64,000 bases of DNA, from positions 1 to 64,000 of the forward strand of contig JAPHSS010000019.1 of NCBI GenBank assembly GCA_026195255.1. The letters are read 5' to 3'. This stretch comes from Gammaproteobacteria bacterium. Lineage in GTDB: Bacteria > Pseudomonadota > Gammaproteobacteria > SZUA-229. The stretch's first letter is position 1. Every line of letters begins with the position of its first letter. This document shows positions 9,699 through 19,061 of this stretch, piece after piece. The notes under the pieces are model-generated. The model did no database searches, was not told where the DNA came from, and was given only the letters and a program-made list of their open reading frames with translations. A program made the position numbers and the translations under genes.

Positions 9699-10112
9699 TT
9701 GCAGAAGAAAGTAATAGATAAGGATGGTGTACAAGTAATAGAAGCGCTCACACAAAAATATGAATCAACTATGAATAAGCGCTTAGACGAGCGCTTTAGA
9801 ATAAATTTTAAGGTGTTTATTCGTTTATCAGATGGCAGCATCGTACAGGCTCAGGCTGTGGATATTTCTATGGGCGGAATTTATATTGAGTATGCTGCCT
9901 CTGCGGATGTGGGCAAAGTCTTTGATCTGGCTTTTGATTTACCCTTAACAAATGACTTTAAAAAGGTTTTCGTTAAAGCAAGGGTGGTTCGCTCAGTTGT
10001 GCTTGGCAGTCGGAGTTTGTATGGACTGGCTTTTGTGTATACAGAGTTTGTTAATGAGACGGATAAAATTTTAGAGAAATATATGAAATTGCGTAAGTTG
10101 CAGGCCACATAG
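9699..10112 (+). CDS. PilZ-domain cyclic-di-GMP-binding protein
   Basis: A 137-residue protein that is essentially one PilZ domain after a short N-terminal segment. Both halves of the c-di-GMP-binding signature are intact: RxxxR as RLDER at 28-32 and DxSxxG as DISMGG at 55-60. Ligand binding is therefore likely. I used the TTG start because AGAAGG lies eight bases upstream of it. The internal ATG at 9771 would leave only a few residues before the RxxxR motif. The gene stands alone between the divergent lptD and convergent argF. With the type IV pilus genes, the diguanylate cyclase and the HD-GYP protein here, a pilus- or envelope-linked receptor role is plausible but unproven. Confidence 0.88.
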   Translation: MQKKVIDKDGVQVIEALTQKYESTMNKRLDERFRINFKVFIRLSDGSIVQAQAVDISMGGIYIEYAASADVGKVFDLAFDLPLTNDFKKVFVKARVVRSVVLGSRSLYGLAFVYTEFVNETDKILEKYMKLRKLQAT

Positions 10113-10132
10113 CGTAACAGCTATGTGGCCTG
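10101..10132. terminator. Perfect 12-bp inverted repeat between PilZ gene and argF
   Basis: CAGGCCACATAG is followed by an eight-base spacer and its exact reverse complement CTATGTGGCCTG. The left arm contains the stop codon of the PilZ gene, and the right arm ends 6 bases before the convergent argF stop. There is no T-run on either side. It may be a two-way 3'-end stabiliser or weak terminator rather than a canonical intrinsic terminator. Confidence 0.5.
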
Positions 10133-10138
10133 ATGTTA

Positions 10139-11041
10139 TCAGGTCAATAAAAATTCAAGCAGGGCTTTCTGGGCATGTAGGCGATTTTCAGCTTCATCCC
10201 AGACCACGCTTTGTTTACCGTCAATGACGCTGGCGCTAACCTCTTCACCCCGGTGTGCAGGCAGGCAGTGCATAAAGAGAGCGTCTTTGTTGGCAAGCGC
10301 CATAACTTCGTCATTAACCTGAAAATTGGCAAATGCATTTTCGCGCTCTTTTTGCTCTTCTTCCTGGCCCATGCTCGCCCAGACATCTGTAACAACCATA
10401 TCCACATTGGTGCAAGCTTCTTTAGGCTCTCTAAAAATTTTTACTCTATCCCCTGCGGCTTTAACTAACTCAGGATCAGGGTCATAACCTTCAGGGCAGG
10501 CAATATGTAACTTAAAATCAAGCTGTCGTGCTGCATTAATATATGAGTGGCACATATTGTTTCCATCACCAACGTAGGTAGCTGTTTTACCCTGTACATC
10601 ACCCCGATGTTCAGTCCAGGCCTGCATATCCGCTAGCAGCTGGCACGGGTGTACCCAGTCAGTTAGACCGTTGATAACGGGTACTGATGAGTGCTTTGCA
10701 AGAGTTGTTATTTTTTCATGCTCAAAGGTTCTCACCATAATGATATCAACCATGCTGGACAGTACACGTGCTGTATCTTCTATTGGTTCGCCACGGCCTA
10801 GCTGGGTGTCTCTGGGAGATAAAAACATAGCATGCCCCCCCAGTTGAACCATGCCGGCTTCAAATGATACACGGGTGCGGGTAGATGATTTTTCGAAAAT
10901 CATCGCCAGCACCTTGTTTTTTAGTGGTTCGTATATCTCACCCGCATGCTGCATTTTCTTAAGTTCACTTGCGCGCTTAAGTAATTGCTTGAGTTCAGTA
11001 GAGCTAAGGTCGAGTAGGCTTAAAAAATGACGCGTCGCCAT
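10139..11041 (-). CDS. argF: Ornithine carbamoyltransferase
   Basis: ArgF joins ornithine and carbamoyl phosphate to form citrulline in arginine biosynthesis. The 300-residue protein has the carbamoyl-phosphate motif STRTR at 53-57, HPCQ at 131-134, DVWASMGQE near 219-227 for ornithine, and the catalytic HCLPAHRG at 258-265. It begins 18 bases after argD, so argD-argF form an operon. No other arginine genes are in the window. Confidence 0.98.
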   Translation of the reverse strand: MATRHFLSLLDLSSTELKQLLKRASELKKMQHAGEIYEPLKNKVLAMIFEKSSTRTRVSFEAGMVQLGGHAMFLSPRDTQLGRGEPIEDTARVLSSMVDIIMVRTFEHEKITTLAKHSSVPVINGLTDWVHPCQLLADMQAWTEHRGDVQGKTATYVGDGNNMCHSYINAARQLDFKLHIACPEGYDPDPELVKAAGDRVKIFREPKEACTNVDMVVTDVWASMGQEEEQKERENAFANFQVNDEVMALANKDALFMHCLPAHRGEEVSASVIDGKQSVVWDEAENRLHAQKALLEFLLT

Positions 11042-11059
11042 TGGGCGTCTCCGCTTAAA

Positions 11060-12238
11060 TTAGTTGCAAAAATCTATAATGAGCTTGCTGACGATATCTA
11101 CAATGTTGTCAGCCTGCTGGTCAGATAGAATGAGAGGTGGTAATAAACGCACAACATTACCCGCGGTTACATTAATCAGGCAATTTTGCTGTAGTGCCAG
11201 ACCGACCAGTTCAGGGCAGTCTCTATCAAGCTCAATCCCCAGCATTAAACCTTTGCCGCGAATAGACTTAACAGCAGAGAGCTCCGAAAGTTGTGTTGCA
11301 AAACCTTCACGTATTCTCTTGCCGAGTTGATCTGCTCGTTGACATAGATTGTCTTCAATGATGGTATCAATAACAGCTATAGCTGCAGCACACATCAACG
11401 GATTGCCACCAAATGTTGAGCCATGGTTACCTGGTTGAAACAGCTCGGCAGCTTTACCATGAGCTACACATGCACCAATGGGAACGCCGTTACCCAGACC
11501 CTTGGCCAGTGTCATAACATCAGGAATGATATTGTTATGCTGAAAAGCAAACCAGGCACCTGTACGACCCATACCAGTTTGAATTTCATCAAGCATTAAT
11601 AACCAGTCGTTTTCATCACAAATAGCGCGTAATTCAGTTAGATAATTATCATCCGGTAAACGAATGCCACCTTCGCCCTGAATCGGTTCAACCAGAATAG
11701 CAACTGTATTATTACTGTTTTTAGCAATAGATTTTATAGCTTCAATATCATTATAAGGGGCGCGGGTGAAACCTTGTACCAGTGGTTCAAAGCCAGCCTG
11801 CACTTTACGATTACCTGTAGCGGTTAAAGTCGCCAGGGTGCGTCCATGAAAGCTACTTTCTGTAACGATAATTGAGGGGTTATCTATGTTTTTATTGTGG
11901 CCATGAAGCCTGGCCAGTTTAATTGCGGCTTCATTGGCCTCAGCACCGGAATTTGAGAAAAACACCCGGTCCATTTTAGATACGTTACATAATCTGTCTG
12001 CTAGTTGTTGCTGGTTTTGAATGCAATAAAGATTAGATGTGTGCAGGAGTTTCTCAGCCTGATTCTGGATGGCTCTGGTTACCGTTGGATGGGCATGCCC
12101 CAGGCCGCAAACGGCTATACCTGAAAGAGCATCCAGATATTTTGCGCCTTTGTTATCGTACAGGTAGACGCCTTCACCTTTGTCAAAACAGACATCAAGT
12201 GGTGCATAGGTTTTCATTAGGTGGTCAGATCCGCTCAT
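11060..12238 (-). CDS. argD: Acetylornithine aminotransferase
   Basis: ArgD is a PLP-dependent class III aminotransferase that makes N-acetylornithine from the semialdehyde and glutamate. Many versions also serve lysine biosynthesis. I place the start at the ATG preceded by CAGGAACAAAC, giving MSGSDHLMKTYAPLDV and about 392 residues. A longer frame adds nine unlikely residues. Family blocks are SNSGAEANEAAIKLAR, SFHGRTLATLTATG, DEIQTGMGRTG and the PLP lysine in TLAKGLGNGVPIGA. It is the upstream gene of argD-argF. A terminator for the preceding gene and possible ArgR-type sites lie just upstream. Confidence 0.96.
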   Translation of the reverse strand: MSGSDHLMKTYAPLDVCFDKGEGVYLYDNKGAKYLDALSGIAVCGLGHAHPTVTRAIQNQAEKLLHTSNLYCIQNQQQLADRLCNVSKMDRVFFSNSGAEANEAAIKLARLHGHNKNIDNPSIIVTESSFHGRTLATLTATGNRKVQAGFEPLVQGFTRAPYNDIEAIKSIAKNSNNTVAILVEPIQGEGGIRLPDDNYLTELRAICDENDWLLMLDEIQTGMGRTGAWFAFQHNNIIPDVMTLAKGLGNGVPIGACVAHGKAAELFQPGNHGSTFGGNPLMCAAAIAVIDTIIEDNLCQRADQLGKRIREGFATQLSELSAVKSIRGKGLMLGIELDRDCPELVGLALQQNCLINVTAGNVVRLLPPLILSDQQADNIVDIVSKLIIDFCN

Positions 12239-12263
12239 GTTTGTTCCTGCTGCTAAAGCCCTC

Positions 12264-12300
12264 AAATATTTTCAATGGTTATCTCCAATGAATATTTTCA
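12264..12300. promoter_or_regulatory. Possible ArgR (ARG box-like) sites upstream of argD
   Basis: Two similar A/T-rich blocks, CAAATATTTTCAATG and TGAATATTTTCAAGC, lie about 25 bases apart just before argD. They resemble halves of the ARG box consensus (TGAAT-rich palindrome). The match is partial, and the spacing differs from the close tandem ARG boxes of E. coli. Placement before an arginine operon is the main support. Confidence 0.3.
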
Positions 12301-12311
12301 AGCTCCTAAAA

Positions 12312-12338
12312 TGCAAAAACGGCAGTTAAAGCTGCCGC
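12312..12338 (-). terminator. Intrinsic terminator (minus strand)
   Basis: Read on the minus strand, CGGCAGC, a short loop and GCTGCCG-type pairing form a strong 6-7 bp G/C stem at 12320-12337. It is followed directly by TTTTTGCATTTT. It lies between the Urate_ox_N-like gene and argD, so it would stop read-through into the arginine operon. Confidence 0.75.
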
Positions 12339-12414
12339 GAAACAGGTAAGTATACTAGCCTTTTCAGCTTTTTCAAATACTATAATTGAAACGGAAATGA
12401 AGTGTATAGATTGG

Positions 12415-12575
12415 CAATGCTACATCCCCCTCGGAGATGGACCGCGTTTTTTGCGTTTCCTGTCTTTATCGATGCCACCAGGAGTTGATAGTGTATAGCT
12501 GACTTCGTAAAACTCTTGAAGGTATGTACTAAAAGGGGACAGAACGGAAAATCACCGGTCTGTCCCCGAGGGAAA
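12415..12575. repeat. REP/BIME-like intergenic repeat, copy 2
   Basis: This roughly 160-base noncoding element shares its order of blocks with 14970-15130. First comes an imperfect hairpin near 12431-12465 (ggagatggaccgcg, T-run, gcgtttcc). Then come a gatgccaccaggag block and a ctcttgaaggtatg block. Last is a strong hairpin at about 12534-12568, where GGGGACAGAACGG pairs with CCGGTCTGTCCCC (12 of 13). It fills most of the gap between argD and the membrane-protein gene. Confidence 0.7.
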
Positions 12576-12629
12576 AGTGCCTGAACAGATAGACTAATAA
12601 GTTATGCAGGTAAGTCGTGCATATATATT

Positions 12630-13232
12630 TTATAGTCCGTGAGCTGAACCTACCATGCATAATAACATTGGTAGAGATAATACAGTGTTAGTACGAGATG
12701 CTAGAAGGGCAATTTTCTTAGCACCTGCAATTACGTCTGCACTATGCTCTAAGCCATCTAGACCAAGAATTTTCTTCTGATTTGGCCAGATAAGTACCCA
12801 TACATTGAATAACATAATGGTGCCTAACCATGCGCCAAGACCAATAACTTGTAAACCTTCCTGGAATGTGAAAGCACCTACAACACCGCCCAATGCAGTA
12901 AATTTAGGCTGTGCTAATAATGCCATACCAGCTAACCAGGTTACGGCTGCTGCCATGCGAAACCATAGTAATGCACTTGGGGCTATATATTTGTTAATAG
13001 CAGCTGGGCCTGGGCCTCCGTTGTCTTTTTCGGCAAGGGCTTTACCTACGCCGGGTACCTGAACAAAGTTAAAGTAGTACAGTAAACCGATCCAGGTAAT
13101 ACCCGCAACAATATGTAACCAGACCGTTGCTATACCTTTGAACGATTCTAGAGTACCCATACCAAACGCTACGATAAGAGCGAGAATAAAACCAACGGCT
13201 ATTGTGCCTTTGATTGACATTAGAGGATTCAT
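12630..13232 (-). CDS. Urate_ox_N-like integral membrane protein
   Basis: A 200-residue protein with about five hydrophobic segments. It resembles the membrane domain found at the N-terminus of PuuD-type urate oxidases (Pfam Urate_ox_N). WLHIVAGITWIGLLYYFNFV near 38-57 and NVWVLIWPNQKKILG near 143-157 are typical. PuuD enzymes carry a C-terminal cytochrome c domain, absent here, so urate oxidase activity cannot be claimed. AGGAAATTAAT supports the ATG start. It stands alone on the minus strand, with a terminator downstream, and faces away from the hydantoinase B gene. Standalone homologues are common and mostly uncharacterised. Confidence 0.72.
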   Translation of the reverse strand: MNPLMSIKGTIAVGFILALIVAFGMGTLESFKGIATVWLHIVAGITWIGLLYYFNFVQVPGVGKALAEKDNGGPGPAAINKYIAPSALLWFRMAAAVTWLAGMALLAQPKFTALGGVVGAFTFQEGLQVIGLGAWLGTIMLFNVWVLIWPNQKKILGLDGLEHSADVIAGAKKIALLASRTNTVLSLPMLLCMVGSAHGL

Positions 13233-13354
13233 ATTAATTTCCTGTTTATTTTTCAGTTAAGATACTGAGTGTTTTAGTTGGGCATTAAGATAAGTTAGAA
13301 GCACTCGTATTTCAAGGTATTATTTGACTTATATCATTGTTTTTAAGGATTTCC

Positions 13355-14905
13355 ATGGATGTTATTGCTTTAAGTATATTTTCAAGCCGTATTGAAGCGG
13401 TATGTGATGAAATGGGTGCTGTTTTACAGCGTGTTGCGTTTTCGCCCAATATTAAAGATCGTCTGGATTATTCCTGCGCTGTATTTGATGTTCAAGGCGA
13501 GTTATGCGCTCAGGCAGCTCATATACCAGTGCATCTGGGCAGTATGGCTTATGCAGCCCGGGATATTGTAAGTAAATTCAACTGGCAGCCGGGAGATATG
13601 GTGGTTTTAAATGACCCTTATCTAGGGGGAACCCACCTGCCTGATATTACTCTGATTGCCCCGGTGTTTATTCAACAGCAGTTAACAGGGTTTGTAGCTA
13701 ATCGTGCGCATCATGCGGATATTGGTGCATCCAGCCCAGGTTCAATGCCGGTATCATCGAAATTAAGTGATGAAGGGGTGATTATTCCGCCCACACATCT
13801 ATTGAGGAATAATCAGGAAGACAAAGAGGTAATGAATAATTTATTGTCTGTTTTACAAAACCCGAAACAGTCGCATGGTGATTTTTCTGCACAAATTAGT
13901 GCAAATAGACGGGGTATACAGCGTTTGGAAGAGTTAATTACAGGGATGGGCGTAAAGCAATATCAGTTGGCGTTAGTTTCTCTAAATGACTATGCTGCGC
14001 GAATTGCTGAGGATGCAATGAAAACAATCACCCCGGGAGTTTATGATTTTACAGATGTGATGGACGATGACGGGCAGGGCAATACGGATATTAAAATTAA
14101 GGCAAGCATTACGATTTCAGATACATCAATCGAGGTAGATTTTGCGGGCTCGGCAAATCAGGTAACCGGCAATATAAACTGTCCCTTATCTGTTGCTGCA
14201 GCCGCAGTTTATTATGTTTTTCGTTGTTTAATGCCAGTGAATACCCCTGCCTGTGCCGGCAGTTTTCGTCATATTAGCTTATCGGCAGCAGAAGGTTGTT
14301 TGCTTAATGCGCAAAGGCCTGCTGCAGTAGCTGCAGGAAATGTTGAAACCAGCACGCGTATTGTCGATGTCATCATTGGTGCGCTTGTAAAAGCGCTACC
14401 GGAAAAGCTGCCGGCTGCCAGTCATGGCAGTATGAATAATCTGGCGATGGGCGCATCAGAAAATTATGATAATGATATTAAAACAGATGCCTGGGATTAT
14501 TATGAAACGATCGGTGGCGGCATGGGGGCAAGTTATTTATATGATGGTTTGAGCGGTGTACAAACACATATGACTAATACCTTAAATACACCGGTTGAAG
14601 TGCTGGAAATGAACTATCCGCTCAGAGTAAATGAATATTCACTGCGTAAAAATTCCGCTGGTAAAGGGCAGCACTCCGGTGGTGAAGGTTTGCTTCGCTC
14701 TTATACGTTTTTACAAGATACACATATCACACTTTTAACTGAAAGAAGGCGACATAAACCGTGGGGAATTAATGCGGGTGATGGTGCGCCCGGTGAAAAT
14801 TTAATAAATGATAAACCCCGGGGCTCGAAATTTTCACAGATTGTTAAGGCAGGTGACAGGTTAACTATTAAAACCCCGGGGGGTGGAGGGTATTCAAAGG
14901 GTTAG
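13355..14905 (+). CDS. Hydantoinase B / oxoprolinase family protein (HyuB-like), no HyuA partner
   Basis: A 516-residue member of the HyuB family (PF02538), which hydrolyses hydantoins, 5-oxoproline or related lactams, usually with an ATP-using HyuA subunit. Family blocks are RLDYSCAVFD and HIPVHLGSMAYA early on, GDMVVLNDPYLGGTHLPDITL near 95-115, NRAHHADIG near 130, and ETIGGGMGAS near 395. KTPGGGGY lies at the C-terminus. The start is the ATG five bases after AAGGA; a TTG further upstream is less likely. No hyuA lies beside it, so a complete enzyme requires a partner elsewhere. A repeat element follows immediately. Confidence 0.9.
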   Translation: MDVIALSIFSSRIEAVCDEMGAVLQRVAFSPNIKDRLDYSCAVFDVQGELCAQAAHIPVHLGSMAYAARDIVSKFNWQPGDMVVLNDPYLGGTHLPDITLIAPVFIQQQLTGFVANRAHHADIGASSPGSMPVSSKLSDEGVIIPPTHLLRNNQEDKEVMNNLLSVLQNPKQSHGDFSAQISANRRGIQRLEELITGMGVKQYQLALVSLNDYAARIAEDAMKTITPGVYDFTDVMDDDGQGNTDIKIKASITISDTSIEVDFAGSANQVTGNINCPLSVAAAAVYYVFRCLMPVNTPACAGSFRHISLSAAEGCLLNAQRPAAVAAGNVETSTRIVDVIIGALVKALPEKLPAASHGSMNNLAMGASENYDNDIKTDAWDYYETIGGGMGASYLYDGLSGVQTHMTNTLNTPVEVLEMNYPLRVNEYSLRKNSAGKGQHSGGEGLLRSYTFLQDTHITLLTERRRHKPWGINAGDGAPGENLINDKPRGSKFSQIVKAGDRLTIKTPGGGGYSKG

Positions 14906-14969
14906 ATTTTATTTTAACTGTTCGTGGGCGTGTGTTTTTTAGTCTAATTTAGTCTGAAAGTGGATGTGG

Positions 14970-15130
14970 TTGGGGCACATCTCCATCGGGGATAGAACGC
15001 GCTTTTTGCGCTCTGTTCCCTGTGGTGATGCCATCAAGAGTTTTACGGAGTCGGTAAATTGCACTGTCAACTCTTGGTGGTATGGGTTAAGGGGACAGGG
15101 CTCAAAAAACGAGACCTTTCCCCGAGCAAG
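14970..15130. repeat. REP/BIME-like intergenic repeat, copy 3 (best preserved)
   Basis: This noncoding element has three potential hairpins in a row. The first is at about 14987-15022 (ggggatagaacgcgc, T-run, gcgctctgttccc). The second pairs CCATCAAGAG with CTCTTGGTGG across about 30 bases. The third is at about 15089-15126 (ggggacagggctc, A-run, cgagacctttcccc). The last 55 bases closely match copy 1 at the window start. It fills the gap between the convergent HyuB-like and DamX-like genes. Confidence 0.75.
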
Positions 15131-15155
15131 AGGTTTCTTAACAGGGTAAGAAAAA

Positions 15156-16766
15156 TTACTTTAATGCATTTTGAACAGATTTCATGCTCTTGACCCAGGG
15201 TTTAAGGGAGCGTAGTTGTGGAGGTAAACCGGCAATGGCGTTACGGGCATTTTCACGGCTGTTATAACTACCATATACCATTACGTAATACGGTTTTGAA
15301 GTTAGCCAGGTTTTATACCACGCCGCATTTGTTGATAACTGGTTGCGCTGAGCAAATTTTAAAAGTGTTTCCGGATCCCGTGCGCCCAATAATTGTAATG
15401 TCCAGTTTTGACTGTTTTGTGAGTTGAGCCAATTCGCATCTCGTAAACCCATTTTCTCAAGTTCCAGTAATACCGGGTTCACCGGTACTGCAGGATTTAC
15501 TGCGGCTTTAATATTTGCTTTAGTCTTTACTTCTACCTGTGCAGCTTTTTGCTCGGTTTTCTGTTGTATATCAGGTGTAGATTTAAGTTCTGCTGGCTTG
15601 CTCACTTGAGGTGGAGGTGCTACATCAGCAATAACCTTTTCAATGCTCTGTGTTTTGGTATTGATAGAAGTTATATTTTCAGGTTCTTTAAGCTCAGTTG
15701 CAGCTGGTTCTGTTATGGTTTCTGCTACAGGTATAGTGTCTACTGCTTCATTTTCTGATTCTACTTCTACTGTGTCTGCCGTTGTCTGGTCACTTTCCAG
15801 AACGTTAATCACATCTGTTACGTCATTGATGCTAGTTTCTTCTATAGAGCTAGTGGTTAATGGCATTTGCTCTGATGGTTCGCTTTCTGTTTTATCAAAT
15901 AAGAAATAAAAATAAGCACCTGCAATAATTATTAATAATATAAAAATTATGCTGAGTGTTTTTATCCAGGTGGGTGTAGGTGGGTTTAAACGGTGTTGTA
16001 TTATTTTGTCAATAAGTTGTGCCGCTTGATTCATTATCTCTAGAGGTGTGCCGTTGGTTTTTTTCAACAGTTGTTGAATGTCGTTGTTTGTGAGTAATGG
16101 TTCGTCGGTATAACCCGCGCTGCGTAAGCGGTGAGTTATAAAATTATCAACCTGTTTTGGTGAAAGTTTTGGCATAACCTGCACGTATATCTGGTCAGCC
16201 TGTATATCGGTTATTTTTTGTAGTGTGTCTGACATGCCAGAATTGGCAAGCAATAATATTTTTAAAGTTACGTCATGTTCCTGTTTTAGCTGGTGCTGGT
16301 ATCGAAATAGTTCCTGTAATGTTGTATCACTCAAAACATGGCTATTGTCCATTATTATCAATGGAGTTTGATCAAACATTTGTAAGTTTTTGAGGTTTTC
16401 ATCCAGATGATTTGCGTCACCCAGGTCCTGCAGGTGAATAGACATTTTTTGCTGGATTTGCATCAGCGTATCAGTGGCTTCAGCCTGCATGGATAGTGAT
16501 TTAGTGTTGGCTATTTCGGTTTGTATGAACTTTCGAAACAGAGATGTTTTTCCAGAGCCATGTTCGCCCTCAACTAGCAACAAGAGGTCGCTGAATTGTA
16601 TCTGGTGAATTAGACTGTCAGATATTTTAGTGAGAGATTGTGTATTAAAAAAACTTTTTTCTGTCAGAATTTCATTTGCGAATGGTTGTTTACTTAAGCC
16701 TAAAAAATTCAGACTTTGAGCATTTAATTCGCCGTTAGTTTTATTGTCTTTGTTTTTTTTAGCCAT
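15156..16766 (-). CDS. damX: DamX-like AAA ATPase with transmembrane helix and SPOR domain
   Basis: A 536-residue protein with a cytoplasmic ATPase module, one membrane helix and a periplasmic peptidoglycan-binding end. Walker A is GEHGSGKT at 67-74 and Walker B is LIIMD at 136-140, resembling ExeA/GspA-type ATPases. The helix is at about 268-290. A long acidic then Lys/Pro/Thr-rich linker runs to about 440. A C-terminal SPOR domain (NWTLQLLGARD to SLKPWVKS) should bind septal, denuded glycan. Gene order aroK-aroB-dgt-damX supports DamX, a non-essential division factor in E. coli. The complete N-terminal ATPase distinguishes it from E. coli DamX. It begins 10 bases after dgt. Confidence 0.85.
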   Translation of the reverse strand: MAKKNKDNKTNGELNAQSLNFLGLSKQPFANEILTEKSFFNTQSLTKISDSLIHQIQFSDLLLLVEGEHGSGKTSLFRKFIQTEIANTKSLSMQAEATDTLMQIQQKMSIHLQDLGDANHLDENLKNLQMFDQTPLIIMDNSHVLSDTTLQELFRYQHQLKQEHDVTLKILLLANSGMSDTLQKITDIQADQIYVQVMPKLSPKQVDNFITHRLRSAGYTDEPLLTNNDIQQLLKKTNGTPLEIMNQAAQLIDKIIQHRLNPPTPTWIKTLSIIFILLIIIAGAYFYFLFDKTESEPSEQMPLTTSSIEETSINDVTDVINVLESDQTTADTVEVESENEAVDTIPVAETITEPAATELKEPENITSINTKTQSIEKVIADVAPPPQVSKPAELKSTPDIQQKTEQKAAQVEVKTKANIKAAVNPAVPVNPVLLELEKMGLRDANWLNSQNSQNWTLQLLGARDPETLLKFAQRNQLSTNAAWYKTWLTSKPYYVMVYGSYNSRENARNAIAGLPPQLRSLKPWVKSMKSVQNALK

Positions 16767-16776
16767 AAATAATGCT

Positions 16777-17964
16777 TTAAGGTATCAGGTTAGCAAATGA
16801 TAATTGTCTGGGGTTAAAAATACGTTCATATTCTACAATGGCATACCTGTCCGTCATGCCAGCAATATAATCGGAAACGCCTCTGGCAATTCCATTGTCG
16901 CCAATTTTATCTTTTAAATTGTAGCAATGCTGTAAGGCGTCGGGCGGAAGTATACGAAGGTCATTTATAAAAGCCTCGAATAGCGAGCTTAAGACTCTTT
17001 CCGCTTTAGTCGTCATGCGCTGAACACGATAATGGCGGTACAGATTTGTCATCAAGAATCGTTTTAATTCGAGTGTTTGTTTTTGCATGTCTTCACTAAA
17101 ACCGACGATATTTTTTTGCTGGTTTCGAGCATCATCCGGGTGATTTATATTTAATCTTTCTATTTCATTTTTAGAAGTGTCGATCAGGTCAACAACCATA
17201 CGACTAATCATACGGCGAATAACTTCGTGAATTAAACAGGTATGACTGATTTTCGGGTATTTTTTCATCACAATTTCATGCTGGTCTCTGAATAACTGGG
17301 ATTGCAATAATTGTTCTATTGTTATTAAGCCGTATCTAACACCGTCGTCAATATCATGATTATTGTAGGCTATTTCATCAGCCTTATCACAAACCTGAGC
17401 TTCAAGGCTAGGCTGGTTTTTATCTAAAAAACGTTGGCCTAACTCACCCAGATTGCGTGCATCTTTTGTTGAACAGTGTTTGAGTATGCCTTCACGGGAT
17501 TCAAAACTTAGATTAAGGCCGGGAAATTCAGCGTATTTTTCTTCTAACTCATCAACCACACGTAGAGATTGTAAATTGTGCTCAAAGCCGCCATAAGCCT
17601 TCATGCAGCGGTTTAATGCATCCTGACCTGCATGGCCAAAAGGTGCGTGCCCCAGGTCATGGGCTATGGCAATGGTTTCTGCCAGATCTTCATGTAAATG
17701 TAATTCTCTGGCGATAGAGCGACCAATTTGTGAGACTTCAAGGGAATGGGTTAAACGGGTTCGAAACAGGTCGCCTTCGTGGTTTACAAAAACCTGGGTT
17801 TTATATTCAAGACGACGGAACGCAGCAGAGTGTATTATTCTGTCGCGGTCTCGTTGATATTGAGTTCTATGAACCGGGTCAGGTTCGGGGTGCAATCGGC
17901 CTCTGGATGTTGCTTCACTACATGCATAGGGGGCGAGGTTGCGTAAATCATATCCTTTATGCAT
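16777..17964 (-). CDS. dgt: dGTP triphosphohydrolase-like HD-domain protein
   Basis: A 395-residue member of the deoxyguanosinetriphosphate triphosphohydrolase-like family, which cleaves dNTPs to deoxynucleosides and triphosphate. The HD metal motifs are clear. [15 protein letters not shown] near 69-83 has the first histidine, [15 protein letters not shown] near 104-118 has the HD pair, and [16 protein letters not shown] near 195 has a later metal aspartate. The substrate range of this shorter subgroup varies, so dGTP specificity is not certain. It lies 14 bases after aroB and 10 before the DamX-like gene, apparently in one transcript with aroK-aroB. Confidence 0.92.
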   Translation of the reverse strand: MHKGYDLRNLAPYACSEATSRGRLHPEPDPVHRTQYQRDRDRIIHSAAFRRLEYKTQVFVNHEGDLFRTRLTHSLEVSQIGRSIARELHLHEDLAETIAIAHDLGHAPFGHAGQDALNRCMKAYGGFEHNLQSLRVVDELEEKYAEFPGLNLSFESREGILKHCSTKDARNLGELGQRFLDKNQPSLEAQVCDKADEIAYNNHDIDDGVRYGLITIEQLLQSQLFRDQHEIVMKKYPKISHTCLIHEVIRRMISRMVVDLIDTSKNEIERLNINHPDDARNQQKNIVGFSEDMQKQTLELKRFLMTNLYRHYRVQRMTTKAERVLSSLFEAFINDLRILPPDALQHCYNLKDKIGDNGIARGVSDYIAGMTDRYAIVEYERIFNPRQLSFANLIP

Positions 17965-17978
17965 GTTTTATAATCTCT

Positions 17979-19061
17979 TTAAGCGGAGTAACTTTCTGCA
18001 ATGGTTTCTCTTAAAATAGCGTCAGTATAATCTTTAGATATAACCGCATTGCCCATCGATTTATATAAAACGAGCTTTAAAACACCATCAGAAACTTTTT
18101 TATCTAATGACATAAGTTCGATAAATTTGTCTGCACTCATTTGCTCTGGAGCGGTTATAGGTAAGTTTGCACGCTCAAGTATATCAATTACGCGACTAAC
18201 GTCATTTTCGGAAATCCAGCCAAGTTTATTGGATAAGCGTGCGGCCATTACCATACCGCTGGCAATGGCTTCACCATGTAACCATACGCCATAACCCATG
18301 CCGGTTTCTATTGCATGGCCAAAAGTGTGACCTAAATTCAAAAGGGCACGTTGACCGCTTTCCCTTTCATCTGCCGCTACGACTTCGGCTTTATTACGAC
18401 AGGAGCGCTCAATAGCATAAGCCAGTGCGGCAGGGTCTCGATCAAGTAACTTGCCTATGTTACTTTCAAGCCACTCAAGAAAATTGATATCTCTAATCAG
18501 GCCATACTTAATTACTTCAGCTAAACCAGAACTAAGCTGGCGTTCTTCTAGTGTATTTAATGTGTTGGTGTCAGCAATAACTGCTCTGGGTTGATAAAAT
18601 GCACCAATCATATTTTTACCGATAGGGTGGTTAACCGCTGTTTTTCCCCCAACAGATGAATCAACCTGTGACAACAGGGTGGTTGGAATTTGTACTAAAT
18701 GCACACCACGTTGATAGGTTGCAGCAGCAAATCCGGTTATATCACCAATAACACCGCCGCCTAGTGCAATTAGTGTGGTATTTCTATCGAGGTGGTTCTC
18801 TAAAAGCGTGTCGTAAATAGAGTTAAGTACATTCAGGTTTTTATGCTCTTCACCATCAGGTAATATTAATGTTTTAAATCGAATATCACTTAATGATTTT
18901 TCAACCGCATCCATATATAAAGGGGCGACGGTTTCATTGCTAACAATGAGTGCGCTGTTACCGGGTATATGTTGGGTAAGCAGCTCACTTTGCTCTAACA
19001 GATTATGTCCAATACAAATTGGATAACTGCGCTCACCCAGATTAACTTTTAACGATATCAT
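17979..19061 (-). CDS. aroB: 3-dehydroquinate synthase
   Basis: AroB converts DAHP to 3-dehydroquinate, the second step of the shikimate pathway, using NAD and a divalent metal. The 360-residue protein shows the NAD-binding [19 protein letters not shown] at about 101-119. The substrate block [16 protein letters not shown] follows at about 126-141. The metal histidines lie in [12 protein letters not shown] near 245-256. Its first codon overlaps the aroK stop by four bases, the usual aroK-aroB coupling. Confidence 0.98.
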   Translation of the reverse strand: MISLKVNLGERSYPICIGHNLLEQSELLTQHIPGNSALIVSNETVAPLYMDAVEKSLSDIRFKTLILPDGEEHKNLNVLNSIYDTLLENHLDRNTTLIALGGGVIGDITGFAAATYQRGVHLVQIPTTLLSQVDSSVGGKTAVNHPIGKNMIGAFYQPRAVIADTNTLNTLEERQLSSGLAEVIKYGLIRDINFLEWLESNIGKLLDRDPAALAYAIERSCRNKAEVVAADERESGQRALLNLGHTFGHAIETGMGYGVWLHGEAIASGMVMAARLSNKLGWISENDVSRVIDILERANLPITAPEQMSADKFIELMSLDKKVSDGVLKLVLYKSMGNAVISKDYTDAILRETIAESYSA

